Shown piece after piece: positions 32,552 through 44,420 of a stretch of 64,000 nucleotides of DNA (positions are counted from its first letter, which is position 1; each line of letters starts with the position of its first letter). The notes beneath the pieces were generated by a model. That model made no database searches. It saw nothing but the letters and a program-made list of their open reading frames with translations, and was not told the origin of the DNA. Both the position numbers and the translations under genes were made by a program. The stretch spans positions 10,858,076-10,922,075 of the forward strand of contig JAMXIF010000043.1 in assembly GCA_028583685.1 (NCBI GenBank), in the 5' to 3' direction. This DNA comes from Petaurus breviceps papuanus. Its lineage: Eukaryota > Chordata > Mammalia > Diprotodontia > Petauridae.

Positions 32552-32817
32552 ATACTATTATTAATATCATCTTACATGTAATTAAGAAAAAAGATATACT
32601 GGCACTGAGGTATAGAGATCCACTGTAAAAGTTGAAACGGGCATGGGAGAAAATATGGGGGAGAGCAGATTGGAGGTGGGGATATCCTGTGGGACTGCTG
32701 TTTTGGGGGGATGGGTGGGGGTAAAACAGGGAGAAAATTTGTAACTCAAAATCTGGCAGAAACGAATGATGTAAATCAGCAGTTACTAAAGCATTTAAAT
32801 TAAAAAAAAAAATTGCC

Positions 32818-33710
32818 GGCCATTTTTTTCATGTCTCAGCCTGCACCATGGTTTTACATATAGAGATGATTTGTTTATTTGTTTATTGTTATTTATTAGG
32901 TTTTGAAAAAAAAATGGGGGGAGTGGGGTTAGATGTGGGGTTAAAATAAAGGACAAACTTAGAACAAATGGCATATTATTAAATAGAAGTTGTGTAGGCT
33001 AGTAAACTCTCTAAGGTGTACTATCTAGGTGGATATTGGTATGAGTTGAAACCCTCACAGTATTCTCAGTAGCCTATATGAGGGGTATGGACATTTCCTT
33101 GCAGACCCTGGTGTACATTCCATAAGACACCCTAACAAAGATTAGACAATGTACTTCCTCAGAACAATATCTTCAAAATGTGAGGTCAGTGACATTTATC
33201 TTCAGAACATTTTTCTTCTTTTTTATTTTATTAGCACTTCCTTGTTCTGATATTCTGACTTATAAAGTGCAATGCACTGAAAGAGTAAGGGGGAGAAACA
33301 TATTAAAGAATAGGTTAAGATCTTGATAATGACATAACAGGACAACAACAAGACTTGTGGGTCTAGGTAATAGTTACTATGAGGAACAGTAAGCAATAGA
33401 GCTTAAGGAGAAAAATAATAGGCCTATAAAAAAAAGGCTGTCCAATGGAAATTCAGTTGGATGTTGTAGTGTGGAGTGTGTATGAAAAGAGATGCTGGCA
33501 CGTTCTTAATTGCTAATACTACCCAGCAGGTTGGCACATTATCAGGTAGGGGAGAACAGGGCTAATGAGGTATAAAAACAGCACTTCTCAGGAGCAGGTG
33601 CAATGCAGAAGCAATAGAAATAAGTACATAAATATGCAATTTTGATGGTATTTTAGAGAGTAGATGTTTGGAAGGATCCATAGAGAACTGCAATTGATCT
33701 TAATACTAAA
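32818..33710. other. Unassigned sequence without genes
   Basis: No ORF or repeat recognised with confidence. AT-rich. A short G-rich/A-rich patch occurs at 32905-32945. Confidence 0.45.
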
Positions 33711-33840
33711 GTTAAGTCAATAAGCATTTATTAAGCACTCATTATGTGCCAGAAACTGCACAAAGCACTGAAATACAAATACAAAGAGAAGGGAAAACAG
33801 TCCTTATCCTCAAATAGATTACAATATAATGAAGAGGACA
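33710..33840 (+). repeat. Old core-SINE-type repeat
   Basis: AATAAGCATTTATTAAGCAC, 'tcattatgtgccagaaactg', 'cagtccttatcctcaaatag': the same old family as 15120-15240 and 28690-28840. Confidence 0.7.
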
Positions 33841-33883
33841 ATAAATAAAAGGGATCTGAAAAAGTTTGAGTGGGAGTTAAAGG

Positions 33884-34796
33884 AGACAATTCTGGGAAGA
33901 TGGTGGACTAGGTCAGAAAATGCCAAGCTCTCAAGATATTCCCCCACAAAATAAATGAAATAATGCCTCAGGGCTAACAAAGTCTGGGTAAAAATAAATA
34001 AGAATAAGGGCACAATAGGGGTCTTCCTGGACAATCTGTGATCAGAAGGAAAATGCCACCATGAAGTTTGGGCCCTCTGAAGAGTAAACACTAACAGACA
34101 AGGGTTCATTACAACAAGTGGTAAGCCCAGGGGTTAACTGGTTTGGGAGGCTGCCTTGGCCCCAACCACAGGAACTTTTACCCCTGGAACAGTGAGGGGA
34201 GTTGGGCCTCTGAGTCAAGGAATATTAAGGGAAACTTTGCAGACAAGGAACACCAGACCCAGCTGTGCTGTAGAGAGCTACAGGGGTAAGAAGGAAAGTG
34301 CACATGCCAGGTGAGTACAGAAGCAGCAGGGTAGCCCCCCCCCTCCCCGACCCTGGGAACTTGCAGGAGACAAGAAGTTTGACTTTGGTTCCAGGCTAGA
34401 GGGGAGAACTGAAGATGCATGGCAAGAGGCACTATGTCCCATAAGTCAGGACAAGAAGTGATTATAAAAATTAAACTATCATTAAAAAAATACAATTGTG
34501 CAGGCAAAGGAGAAAGAATCCAAATGTAGAAAGCTATTATAGGAATAAAGAAGATCAGGGTTTATCTTCAGAGCAGGATATTGAAGTAAAGAAATGCTCC
34601 TCTACCTCAAAGAGTAACATTAACTGGGGACCCACCCAGAAGGAATTTATAGAAAAAGTTTTTTAAAAAGACTTTAAAAAGCAAATGAGACTGAGGGAAA
34701 AAAAATTAAAAAGGTGCAAAAATAAGAACAATCCAAGAAAAACAAGAAGCCTATGAAAAGAAAGTCAACCAATTAGAAAAGGAGATCTAGAATCTT
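33884..34796 (+). mobile_element. Older HAL1-like element, 5' part
   Basis: Head CAATTCTGGGAAGATGGTGG at 33888, 5' UTR of about 600 bp, then a decayed ORF1 (34500 on; coiled-coil start near AACATTAACTGGGGACCCAC). The element is split at 34796 by a minus-strand HAL1 and resumes at 38467. Its outer TSD is probably GAGTTAAAGG (33874-33883) and GAGTTATAGG (40203-40212). Without the insert the element is about 2.65 kb: head, ORF1 and 3' region but no ORF2. Confidence 0.8.
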
Positions 34797-34956
34797 TTTA
34801 TAATATTGAAGTGATTATCAAAATATATATTTTTAAAAAGTTCACGGACCTTATTTAATCATAAATCTCTGGTTTAGAGTGAATTACCAAAGATTCAATC
34901 ACAGAAGGTCAGTGCAGTCTCAAGTGAGTTGGTTTCTGTTGAGCATCAGCCAACTC
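34797..34956 (-). other. Probable 3' transduced segment of HAL1
   Basis: About 160 bases between the A-rich HAL1 3' end (34957-34964) and the TSD (34782-34796). The segment is not HAL1 sequence. On the minus strand it includes AAGGTCCGTGAACTTTTTAA, like a known class of old mammalian repeat, and ends TTCAATATTATAAAAA. It is inside the TSD, so it arrived with the element: read-through past the weak HAL1 polyadenylation signal at its source locus is the simplest explanation. Confidence 0.65.
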
Positions 34957-35593
34957 TTTTTTTCTTTAATTTTTAAATTTCTTTTAGTTTTCAACATTCA
35001 TTTCCACAAGATTTTGAGTTACAAATTTTCTTCCCATCTCTCCCCTAACCCCACCCCAAGTTGGCAAGCATACTGATTACCCCTTCCCCCAGTCTTCCCT
35101 CTTTTCTATGCCCCTCATTTACCTTTCCCCCTTCCCCCTTACTTTCTTACAGGGCAAGATGGATTTCTGGATCCATTGCCTGTATATCTTATTTCCCGGT
35201 TTCATGTAAAAACAGTTGTTTAACATTTGTTTTTAAAACATTGAGTTCCAGATTGTCTCCCTTCTTCCCTCCTCACTTATCCCCACTAGGAAACCAAGCA
35301 ATTCAATATAGGTTGTATATGTTTAGTTACTAAAAACATTTCCAAATAGTCATATTGTTAAAGACTAACTATATTTTGCTCCATCCTATCCTGCACCCCA
35401 TTTATTCTATTTTCTCTTCTAACTCTCCCTTTTCAAAGGAGATCACTTTTGATTGACACCTCCTCCAATCTGCCCTTCCTCCTATCCTCTCCCCTTTTTA
35501 TACTCTTTCCCCCTACTTTACTGTAGGTAAGATACCCAATTGACTGTGCATGCTATTCCCTCCTTAAGCCAAATTCAATGAAAGTAGGGTTGA

Positions 35594-35901
35594 TGGGGCA
35601 GCCAGCTAGCACAGCGAATAAGAGCACCGGCCCCAGAATTGGGATGACCTAGGATTGAATCCGCGCTCAGACAATTAGCACCCACCCAGAAACACCTGGC
35701 TGTGTAACCTTGAGCAAGTTATTTAACCCCAATTGCTTAGGGGTGGCCAGGTGGCTCAGTGAGTAAGAGCAATGGGCCCCAGAGTCGGGATGACTTGGGA
35801 TTGAATCCAGGCTCTGATACTTAGCACCACACACAGAAATAACTGGCCGTGTAACCTTGAGCAAGTTACTTAATCCTGATTGCTTAAAACATAAAAGAAA
35901 A
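35594..35901 (+). mobile_element. Tandem dimer of marsupial SINEs
   Basis: Two related tRNA-derived units in head-to-tail order: 35594-35740 (GGGGCAGCCAGCTAGCACAG...AACCCCAATTGCTTAG) and 35741-35901 (GGGTGGCCAGGTGGCTCAGT...AATCCTGATTGCTT plus an A-rich tail). Only the second has an A-rich tail, and the perfect TSD GAAAGTAGGGTTGA (35580-35593 and 35902-35915) encloses both, so they inserted as one unit. Confidence 0.9.
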
Positions 35902-36143
35902 GAAAGTAGGGTTGACTTATTCACTTACACCTCCCTGATCTTCCCATCCATTCTAACACCTATTTTTTGTCTTTTTTATGTGAGATAATTTACCCTATTC
36001 TATCTTTCCCTTTCTCCTTATCCCAATATATTCCTCTCTCACCTCTTAATTTTATTTTTATATATCATCCCTTCACTTTCAACTCATCCTGTGCCCTCTA
36101 TGTATACATATACACACATATAGACATATATACATACATACAT

Positions 36144-36182
<39 letters not shown>

Positions 36183-36349
36183 CAAACACACACATATGTA
36201 TGTGTGTGTGTGTATTCCCTTCAACTATCCCAAAACTTAAAAAAGTCTCATGAGTTACAAATATTATCTTTCCATGTAGGAATGTAAACAGATCAACTTT
36301 AATAAGTCCCTTATTATTTCTCTTTCCTGTTTTCCTTTTCATTCCGCTC

Positions 36350-37670
36350 TTGATTCTTGTATTTGAAAGTCACATTTCTGTTCAGTTCTGATCTTTTCAT
36401 CAAAAATGCTTGAAAGTCCTCTATTTCATTGAATATCCATATTTTCCCCTGAAGTATTATTCTCAGTTTTGCTGGGTAGGTGATTCTTCATTTTAATCCT
36501 AGCTCATTTGACCTCCAGAATATTGTATTCCAAGCCCTTTGATCCCTTGACATAGAAGGTGCTAGATCTTATGTTATCCTGATTGTGTTTCCACAATACT
36601 CAAATTATTTCTTCCTGACTGCTTTTAATATTTTCTCCTTAACGTGGTAACTCTGGAATTTGTCTATTATATTCCTAGGAGGTTGTTTTTTTTTGGGGGG
36701 GTGGGGAGGTGATCTTTTTCAAGTGGTGATTGGTGGATTATTTCAATTTCTATTTTACTCTCTGGTTCTAGAATATCAGAGCAGTTTTCCTTGATAATTT
36801 CTTGAAAGATGATGTCTAGCCTCTTTTTTTGATCATGGCTATGAGGTAGTCCAACAATTTTTAAAATTATCTCTGCTGGATCTATTTTCCTGGTCAGTTG
36901 TTTTTCCAATGAGATATTTTGCATTCTTTTCTCTTTTTTTTCATTCTTTTGGATCTGTTTTATAATACCTTCATTTCTGATAAAGTCATTAGCTTCCATT
37001 TCTTCATTCTAATTCTGAGGGAATTATTTTCTTCAGTGAGCTTTTGAAACTCTTTTTCTATCTTTCAATTTCCATCTGGTCAATTCTGCTTTTTAAGGCC
37101 TTCTTCTCACTGGCTTTTTGGATCTCTTTTGACATTTGAATTAGTCCATGTTTTAAGGTGTTATTTTCTTCAGTATTTTTTTTGGTCTCCTTTAGCAAGC
37201 TGTTGATTTGTTTTCCATGCTTTTCTTGCATCACTGTCATTTCTCTTCCCAGTTTTCCCTCTATTTATCTTAATGATTTTCAAAATCCTTCTTGAGCTCC
37301 TCCATGGTTTGTGACCAATTATTTCCTCCATGGTTTGTGACCAATTCTTATTTTTCTCTTTTTTAATTATTTTTCTTTTTTTTTTAAAAAGCAATCAGGG
37401 TTAAGTAACTTGTTAAAGGTTACATGGCCAGTTATTTCTGGGTTGGTGCTAAGTATGTGAGCCCAGATTTGATCCTCAGGTCATCCCGACGCTGGAGCTG
37501 GTGCTCTTACTCGCTGTGCTACCTGGCCACCCACAATCCTAATTTTTCTTGGAGGTTTTTGAAGCAGGAGTTTTGACTTTGTTGTCTTCTGGTTCTGTGT
37601 TTTGACCTTCTTTGTCACAAAAGAACAATTCTATAGTCTGATTTCTCTTCCTCTTTTTGCTCATTTTGCC
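36350..37670 (-). pseudogene. HAL1 ORF1, broken copy
   Basis: ORF1 of the HAL1 at 34797-38451. N-terminus near 37670 (MSKKRKRNQTIELFFCDKEG), interrupted by the SINE at 37358-37534, coiled coil at 37240-37058 (MTVMQEKHGKQINSLLKETK), RRM near 36999-36667 (ILKIVGLPHSHDQKK, IEIIHQSPLEKD). Several stops and frame changes separate these pieces. Confidence 0.75.
37358..37534 (-). mobile_element. Marsupial SINE inserted in HAL1 ORF1
   Basis: T-rich tail at 37358-37386, body 37387-37534 read on the minus strand as GGTGGCCAGGTAGCACAGCG...GCAATC. The TSD AATTCTTATTTTTCT (37343-37357) pairs with AATCCTAATTTTTCT (37535-37549), with two mismatches. It splits the ORF1 coiled-coil start of the HAL1 at 34797-38451. 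Confidence 0.88.
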
Positions 37671-38466
37671 AGTCAATAGTTGATTTTTGAGTTCTTTGCC
37701 ACAGTGGAACTCTGCTTCCAGAGTGGAGAGTGCTGTGTCCCAAATTTCTGGGGTTTCACACAACTGTTTTCAGAGCTACTTCTAGGCACCTTCCTCAGAA
37801 CTGTGTGGAGGATTTCCTCTCCACAACCAGCAGAAGCTCTGCCAAACCAGAGCTCCTCCTCACCCCAGGGCCATCTCTCCAGACTGATACTCAGATCCAA
37901 GTAGGGCAAATCAATGGAATTGTCCTTCAGCACTAGCAAAGAGATTTCTGCAATTGGTCTTTGATCTGGCACTTGTCTGCCCACCATCTGTGGGCCTGGA
38001 GCTTCAGAAGCAGCCACACTGCTGACGCAGCCACTGCTTCCTCCACTGCCCTGGGAGCAAGGGCCAGACTACGCTCTTTTCTCCCTGAGGTCCAAAAGAA
38101 TTTTCCCACTGACCTTTTACCTTCTCTTTGGCATTTATGAGTTAAGAAGTCTGGAAACCACCATAGTTGCCAGTGATTCAGTCTTCTGAGGTCTGCTCTG
38201 GCCAGTATGTTCCACAGGTCTGGGCCAGTGTGACCTGCATGGGACTGCCCTTCACTCCCCACCCAGTGTGATAGACCCTTACTTTCAACTTGCCAAATTA
38301 ACTTCAGCTGGAGGTGTATTTAACTCTGTCATTTTGTGGGTTCTGTAGTTACAAAATTTATTTAGAGTTATTTTTTTACAGGTATTGAAGGTGGTAGGGG
38401 CATGAGATCAAGCACGTTCCTGAATTTACTCTGCCATCTTGAATCTGCCCTGAGATCTAGAATCTT

Positions 38467-40202
38467 AAGGAAGAAAGTGACACCTTGAAAATTAGAATAA
38501 GGCAAGGTAAAGCCAGTGAAGTTATAAGAGATCAAGAAATAATAAACAAATATAAAGAATGAAAAAATAGAAGAGAAAGTGAAACATTGAATTAAAAATA
38601 ACTGATCTGAAGAATAGATCAAGAAGAGAAAATATAAGAATAATCAAATTACCTGAAAGCTATAATTCAAAAAAGAATCTTGATACATTAATACAAAAAC
38701 AGAGAAAATTGTCCCAAAACATTAGAACAAGGTGTGTGTGTGTGTGGGGGGGGTAGAAATAGAAAAAAAAACCTCTATCAAATACCACTCAAAAGAGATA
38801 ATATGAGGAAAACTCATAAAAATATTATAGTCAAATTCTTAAACCCCCTGCTCAAGGATAAAATATTAAGAGCAACAAGAAAAAAATAAAACAATTTAAA
38901 TATGATGGTTCCACAGTTAGAATTACATAAGACATAGCAGTGGAGACATTAAAGGACTAGGGGTCTTGGAACACTATATAACAAAGAGTAAAAGAACTGG
39001 GCCAAGATATTTGATATTTTCTGGCCCAAAATATCAAAATCAGCAAAGTTAAGTATGATCCTGAATAATAAAAAAGGACATTTGATCAATGTTAGACTTT
39101 CAGGACTTCATTTAAAAAAAAGAACTTAATAGAATATTTGGCATATAAGAGCTTAGAGGAACATAATGTATATACCAAAGACTGATCACAAGGGATTCAA
39201 TAAGGACAGACCATTTACTTTTTATATATGTAAAATATAAAACATATGTCTATGATAATCATTAGTAATTTAGTAGTTCAAAAGAAATATTGTGGGTAGA
39301 CATGAGTGTGATATGACTTAAAAAATAAAACTATTTAGGAACAGTTAAAAAGAGTAGTTATTTTATAGAAATGAAGTGTAAGAGGAAAGATTGACAGAGA
39401 AGTAGATGAGGGAGGAGGGCTTGTAGTTTTGGTAATTTACTTTCATAGGGAATGGGATTAAGAAGGAAAAATATGCATCTATCTAGAAGAATATAAGTCT
39501 TCTGAATTCAGAAGAAATAAAATGGTAATGGGATAGGGAAGGGGGGGAAGGATAAGAGAGGGATCACTAGAGGGGAGGGTGAGGGAACAGGTTATAGGTG
39601 GTTATAGAGGGATGTTTAGATTTATGGGAACAAGAAGATAGGGGAGAATCCTTCCATGGGTGGTGGGCTAAATAATAGGAAGGCAAAGTAATGGGAAGAA
39701 TTAAAGTAGAGGAGTCAGGATGGATAGGAAGTAAGAGATATGCACAAAGAAAAACAAAGATCAAGAGTAGAAATTCTTAAGGAAAAGCAAATGTTTACAT
39801 ATGTATTTATACGTATATATGTGACTATATACATATATATATATCGCTATCTCTATATCTATCTATTTATCCATACTTAATTATAACCTTCTTGGGGTTA
39901 GGGGGAGAAAAGAGGTAAAAAGAACAAAGTTAAAATTGCAGAACAGAAAGTTAAAGAAAACATAGAAGGAAGCAAAGAAAGATGGGCCACTCTCAACCCA
40001 ATGTGTAGTATTTATCATACAAACTTTCTTGAGATGAAAATTTATCACTACATATCTTGAATCCTCTCATGTTCTGCTATGCATATTACATGCTTTTTTC
40101 CTTTTCTCTCCATTTAAGTTTCAATATTTAAATTTATGATATTTTTTTTCCTTTTCTCTGTTCTGTATTTGTGTTCTGGTATGAGTTTAATTTTTTTAAA
40201 AT
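38467..40202 (+). mobile_element. Older HAL1-like element, 3' part
   Basis: Resumes the element of 33884-34796 within the ORF1 coiled coil (AAGGAAGAAAGTGACACCTT) and runs through RRM remains to about 39200, then a purine-rich 3' region with a TA/TC microsatellite (39795-39870) and a T-rich end at about 40200. No endonuclease or RT sequence. A short GT run lies at 38729-38750. Confidence 0.8.
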
Positions 40203-40225
40203 GAGTTATAGGTACCTGGTGCAAG

Positions 40226-40999
40226 CAGATTTTGGATAAAGTCCAGAAAATTCAAAAATGCTTCCTGTAGAGGAATGGAGGAGTGAGCAGAGGAGGGAGA
40301 AGTGACTGGGTAGAACATTCCATAAATGGTCAATGAGCAATGAAAAAGAATAGAATTAGGATATGAAGTATCATATTTGAGGAACACCAAGTAGGTCAGA
40401 GTGCCTGAATCATAGAGGACATGGAAGGAAATAAATTGTAAGAAAATACTCAAAAAAGTAGGAAATGACCAGACTGTGAAGGACTTTAAATGTCCAACAT
40501 AATTTTCTATTTCACCCTCTTGGCAATAGGGAGCCACTGAAGTTTCTTGAGTAAAAGGTTTTCTTTGCCTCACTCAGCTGTTTTTCTGTTAGCATCCCCC
40601 TTTCAGTTCTTTGCTATAAGTCATGTTGATCTCTAAGAAAAAGTAGCCTGTTTCACTTCTCCTTCTGTTTCCCCTTATAATGATGATATGGTTTAAAATT
40701 CCACATTCAGAATATACAACCAGCTAACTGAACATGTTACTTTGAAGGACCACCTTCCATGTAGACCATTATTTGACTCAATTTTTTTCTTCTCCCTGGT
40801 GCTCCTGACCAGTTTTTTTTCTTTTCATCATTTATTAAACTCTGACTCTGCAAAATAATATTCTAGATATTTAGATGCCAGATAAGATAAAAACTTAAGA
40901 TAACATTATTCTTGCCCTCATTTTACTTATAAACTGGTAGTGATAAGACATATGCACATACAGCTTAAATACATAGATCTCTCTCTGTCTCTGTCTCTC

Positions 41000-41035
<36 letters not shown>

Positions 41036-41340
41036 GAAATATATACACATATTTATATACAAATATATGTATGTACATGTATATGTGTATATTCATATGT
41101 ATAAAAATTTAAGTGAACTAAAGAGTTTCAAAAGAAAGTATCATTTGAGGTCTGAGGGGGTGAACATTCTTAATCGGGGACTCAGGGTCTACTTTATGGA
41201 GGAGGTAGCATTTAAATTGTACACTAAAAATGAATATAAATTCATCAACTGAGTTGGGAAAAGGAAAACATTTCAGGTACACAATGGTGTATTATTATAG
41301 AGGCAGGAATACTTTGTACATATGCAAAGAGTAGACCCAT
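40226..41340 (+). repeat. Ancient mammalian repeat fragments
   Basis: Two plus-strand pieces of one old non-coding family. 40340-40560 carries GTGAAGGACTTTAAATGTCC and GGCAATAGGGAGCCACTGAA. 40840-41330 carries the 'cctagatatttagatgcca' start and GGAGGTAGCATTTAAATTGT. A CA/TA microsatellite (40980-41100) splits the second. I do not assign a family name. Confidence 0.55.
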
Positions 41341-42885
41341 TTGACTGGAGTGCATATATGCCTTGAATATAATAAGTATTTAATAAGCATTAGTTGATTT
41401 AAACTGAATTTAATCTAAGGTAGGGAATGGGAGTGGTATGAGATCTAAGGTCTAAAGAAGGGAATTGTCATTGCCAATGAGATAATTAAGGAAGATTTAA
41501 TGGGGAAAGTAGCTTTTTAGTAAAATGGTGGATGAATAGAATTTACCAGAGGAGGAGGAAGAAGGAGAAAATCTCAACTATAAGGAAAATGAGCAAAGAC
41601 AAAGAGATAGGAATACAGGAAACACCTTCTGTTAACAATTTGGGAGAAGGCCAAATCATTTATTTATCTCAACTGTCCCATGAGCTTCTAGTCAAATTTG
41701 TGTGTTGTTTGGGGCTAAAAGACGTGATTTATTATAGTTACTTATTGTATTACTTGATCATTAGTCATTGGATTACTTGATCATTATTCAATATGGTTCA
41801 ATTTGGAGGGTTTTTTTTTTCTTCTTGAGTAGTTATGAGAGTTGCTCCTTCTTCTATTCAGGCACTATATTGTCAGGAAGGCTTCGTGATTTTTTTCAAT
41901 TTTGGTAGAAATGAAGAAGAAAGGATAGAAATAACAGCTAAGTGATGTGGGAAGATCAAAAGAAGGCATTTTCCTATCAGGGTAATTTCAAAAAAAATCA
42001 AAGGAAATTGAGGTTTGATCTTTGTTTGTAGGTATATGAGGAGAGATTAATGATACATGAAAAATAAGAAGTAATAGATGAAGCAAGGCCTGGATGTAAC
42101 AGGAGGAATGTACTCACAGACATAGCTATAGTGCCTAGATGTAGTGAGAAACAGGGCCATATCTTCATACGAAGGATGGAAGAGAGAATAGGTGATGTGA
42201 CTAATTCTAAAAATTAGTGAGGTGATGGAGCTAATCTTTGTCTTAGAATAGTTTCCATGGAAAGTGAAAACATATCTGATAAGAATATACAGATGTAGAA
42301 CAGCTGTGGGGTTCCAGCCTAGCTATGCATAATATATTTGTAAATAAGTTGCAAGGGCAAGCTGGCTAATATGAAGTCAATGCATAGATGGTGTCAAAGG
42401 AGGATATTTGGTTTTCTGGACCACAGCCTACTCTAACAGATTGATAGGCTCTTGGCAAATGATGTATTTCATCTCAGAAAGACTAGAAGTAACATTTATC
42501 AAGAAGCTTGCCAACATGATCAAGTAGACTTTAAATTGAAATCTGATGGGGAGGTAGAAAAATTCCCATATAAATAAATAAACAAAAACAGATAGACTGT
42601 AGGATATGACATAAAATGAAAGCTCATAGTAAGACAGAGCTTAAAAAATCCCAGAAGGAAATGGAGTAAAACTGAATCAGGAGCAATATTTATGAGTTTT
42701 GCATGTGCCTATTCCAATCACATAGTCTTAGTAATCAGATAAGTTAATTTGATGTTTCATCAATAAAAGTTATAATTGATCTCATGGGTAACATTGAGGG
42801 GAGGGGTGATAACTCATTATTGAAATAAGGAAATGGAAAGTCATACCTTGTTCAAAACAAATATCTAACTTAAAGGGTTTGGTAG
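41341..42885. other. Unassigned sequence without genes
   Basis: No ORF beyond background and no clear repeat family. Faintly repeat-like blocks (for example 42000-42700) have no end signals I could use. Confidence 0.4.
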
Positions 42886-44420
42886 CATATTGCATTGAAT
42901 ATAATGATGTATATGCCCATCAAACAACCAGAGGATTGTATTATAGATTTATAAAAAAATCAAAGCAATTCATATAGAGAAAAAAAGAACTCAGGAATCT
43001 CAAGAGAAATAATAATAGGGAATAATCAAAAAGGCCACAGAAATGCCAGATCTCAAACTGTACTATAAAGCAATAATTATTGAAATAATTTTGTACTAGT
43101 TTAACAATAGATCAGTCATGGAACAGATTAGCTGCATAAGGTACAAAACAAATGTGTTTAATACACTAGTATTTGATAAACAATAAGATAACTGCTACTA
43201 ATATACAGACTCACTATTTGACAAAAAATGCTGGGAAAACTGGACTTCAGTATGGAAGAAATTAGATTTGGACTAATTCCTAACAATTTATACAAATATT
43301 ACACTCCAAATTGGCATGTGAGTTAGATATAAAAGGTCATATCCTAAACAAATTAGAGAAATATGGAAGAATATATCCATTAGATTTAGAGATAGAAGGA
43401 AAGTTCTGAACAAGGGATAAAGGACAGAAAGATAAGGTGAATAATTTTGATTATATAAAATTAAAGAGGTTTTACACAAATAAGTTTAGTAAAACTAAGA
43501 TTTCAAAGGAAATAATTAACTGGGAAATATTTGTAGCACATTTCTCTGATAAAGGTGTTATTTACAAGATACATTGAGAACTGTTTCAAATGTATAAGAA
43601 AAAGAACTATTCCTCAATTGATGAATTATCTAAAGATGAACAGATATTTCTCAAAGGAAGAATCTTAGGTTATTTATAGTCACATGAAATGTTCCAAATC
43701 ACTACTAATTAGGGAAATGCAAATTAAAGCAATTACATGAATTTACCTCATACTTATCAGAGGAGCAATGATGACCAAAAAAAAGAAAATTTATGAATGT
43801 GGGAGTGGCTGTGGAAAAACAGGCACATTAATGCACTATGAATGGGTACAACAATTCTGGAAAGTGTTTTGGAATTATATACACCCAAAAAATGTTGGTA
43901 AAGATTATTAAGATATAAATGAGTACAGCCATTCTGGAAAGGGATTTGGTGTTATATGCGAAAAAGTTACTGAACAGTTTATACACTTTGACCCAGCTAT
44001 GGTACTGTTAGACCCATACACAAAGGACATAAAAGATTGCTGAAAAGTCACATTGTGTACAAAAATATTTATAGTAGGGCTGTGTGTGTGTGTGTGTGTG
44101 TGTGTGTGCATGTGTGTGGTGGCAAAAAAACTGGAAACTAGTAGGAAGTCCAATTGAGAAATCACTGAATGAAAATCCAACTGAGAAAATACACTGTGGT
44201 GTAGAATATAATGGCATACCAGAAGAAATGAGGAAATAGATTATTTCAAAAAGACAGAAAGACATATGAACAGATGCAGAATTAAATAAGCAGAACTAGA
44301 AATAATTATACTGTAACCTAAACATTATAAAAATGAACAATTTAGAAGACTTTTATAAACTGATGAATGAAATGGGAGGAGTTAAGAAGTATGTTGATGA
44401 GTATCTAGGCAAGGATAAAT
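42886..44420 (+). mobile_element. L1 LINE ORF2 3' part, 5'-truncated
   Basis: Plus-strand L1 ORF2 from the region after the RT to the end: 'aggccacagaaatgccagatctcaaact' (ARSQTVL), 'actggacttcagtatggaaga', 'aattaaagaggttttacacaa' (IKLKRFYTN), 'ttctctgataaaggtgttat' (FSDKGVI), 'gggaaatgcaaattaaagca', GGAAACTAGTAGGAAGTCCA. Includes an internal duplication (43842-43960) and a TG microsatellite at 44082-44118. Frames are heavily broken. Confidence 0.85.
44082..44118 (+). repeat. (TG)n microsatellite in L1
   Basis: About 17 TG units with a CA interruption, inside ORF2 remains. Confidence 0.95.

Larger units (their letters stand above)
29831..32806 (+). mobile_element. HAL1 (half-L1), complete and young-looking
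   Basis: A full-length half-L1. The 11-bp TSD AAAAAATTGCC lies at 29820-29830 and 32807-32817. From the G-rich head and CGGAGCCAAGATGGC there is a GC-rich 5' UTR of about 720 bp (internal promoter expected by analogy with L1), an uninterrupted ORF1 (30553-31605), then about 1.2 kb of purine-rich 3' sequence with a TA/GT microsatellite (32515-32552) and an A tail. No ORF2, endonuclease or RT sequence is present, so its copying must have used L1 ORF2 protein in trans. One SINE has since inserted at 31658-31806. Confidence 0.93.
34797..38451 (-). mobile_element. HAL1 with probable 3' transduction, inserted in older HAL1
   Basis: A minus-strand half-L1 flanked by a perfect 15-bp TSD, GAGATCTAGAATCTT, at 34782-34796 and 38452-38466. 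5' end at 38451 (GGGCAGATTCAAGATGGCAG), ORF1 from about 37670 down to 36350, and 3' region to the standard HAL1 end at about 34965. Between that end and the TSD lie 160 more bases (34797-34956). Two SINE insertions (35594-35901, 37358-37534) and a 26-bp tandem duplication (37299-37346) have been added. ORF1 is broken. Confidence 0.88.
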
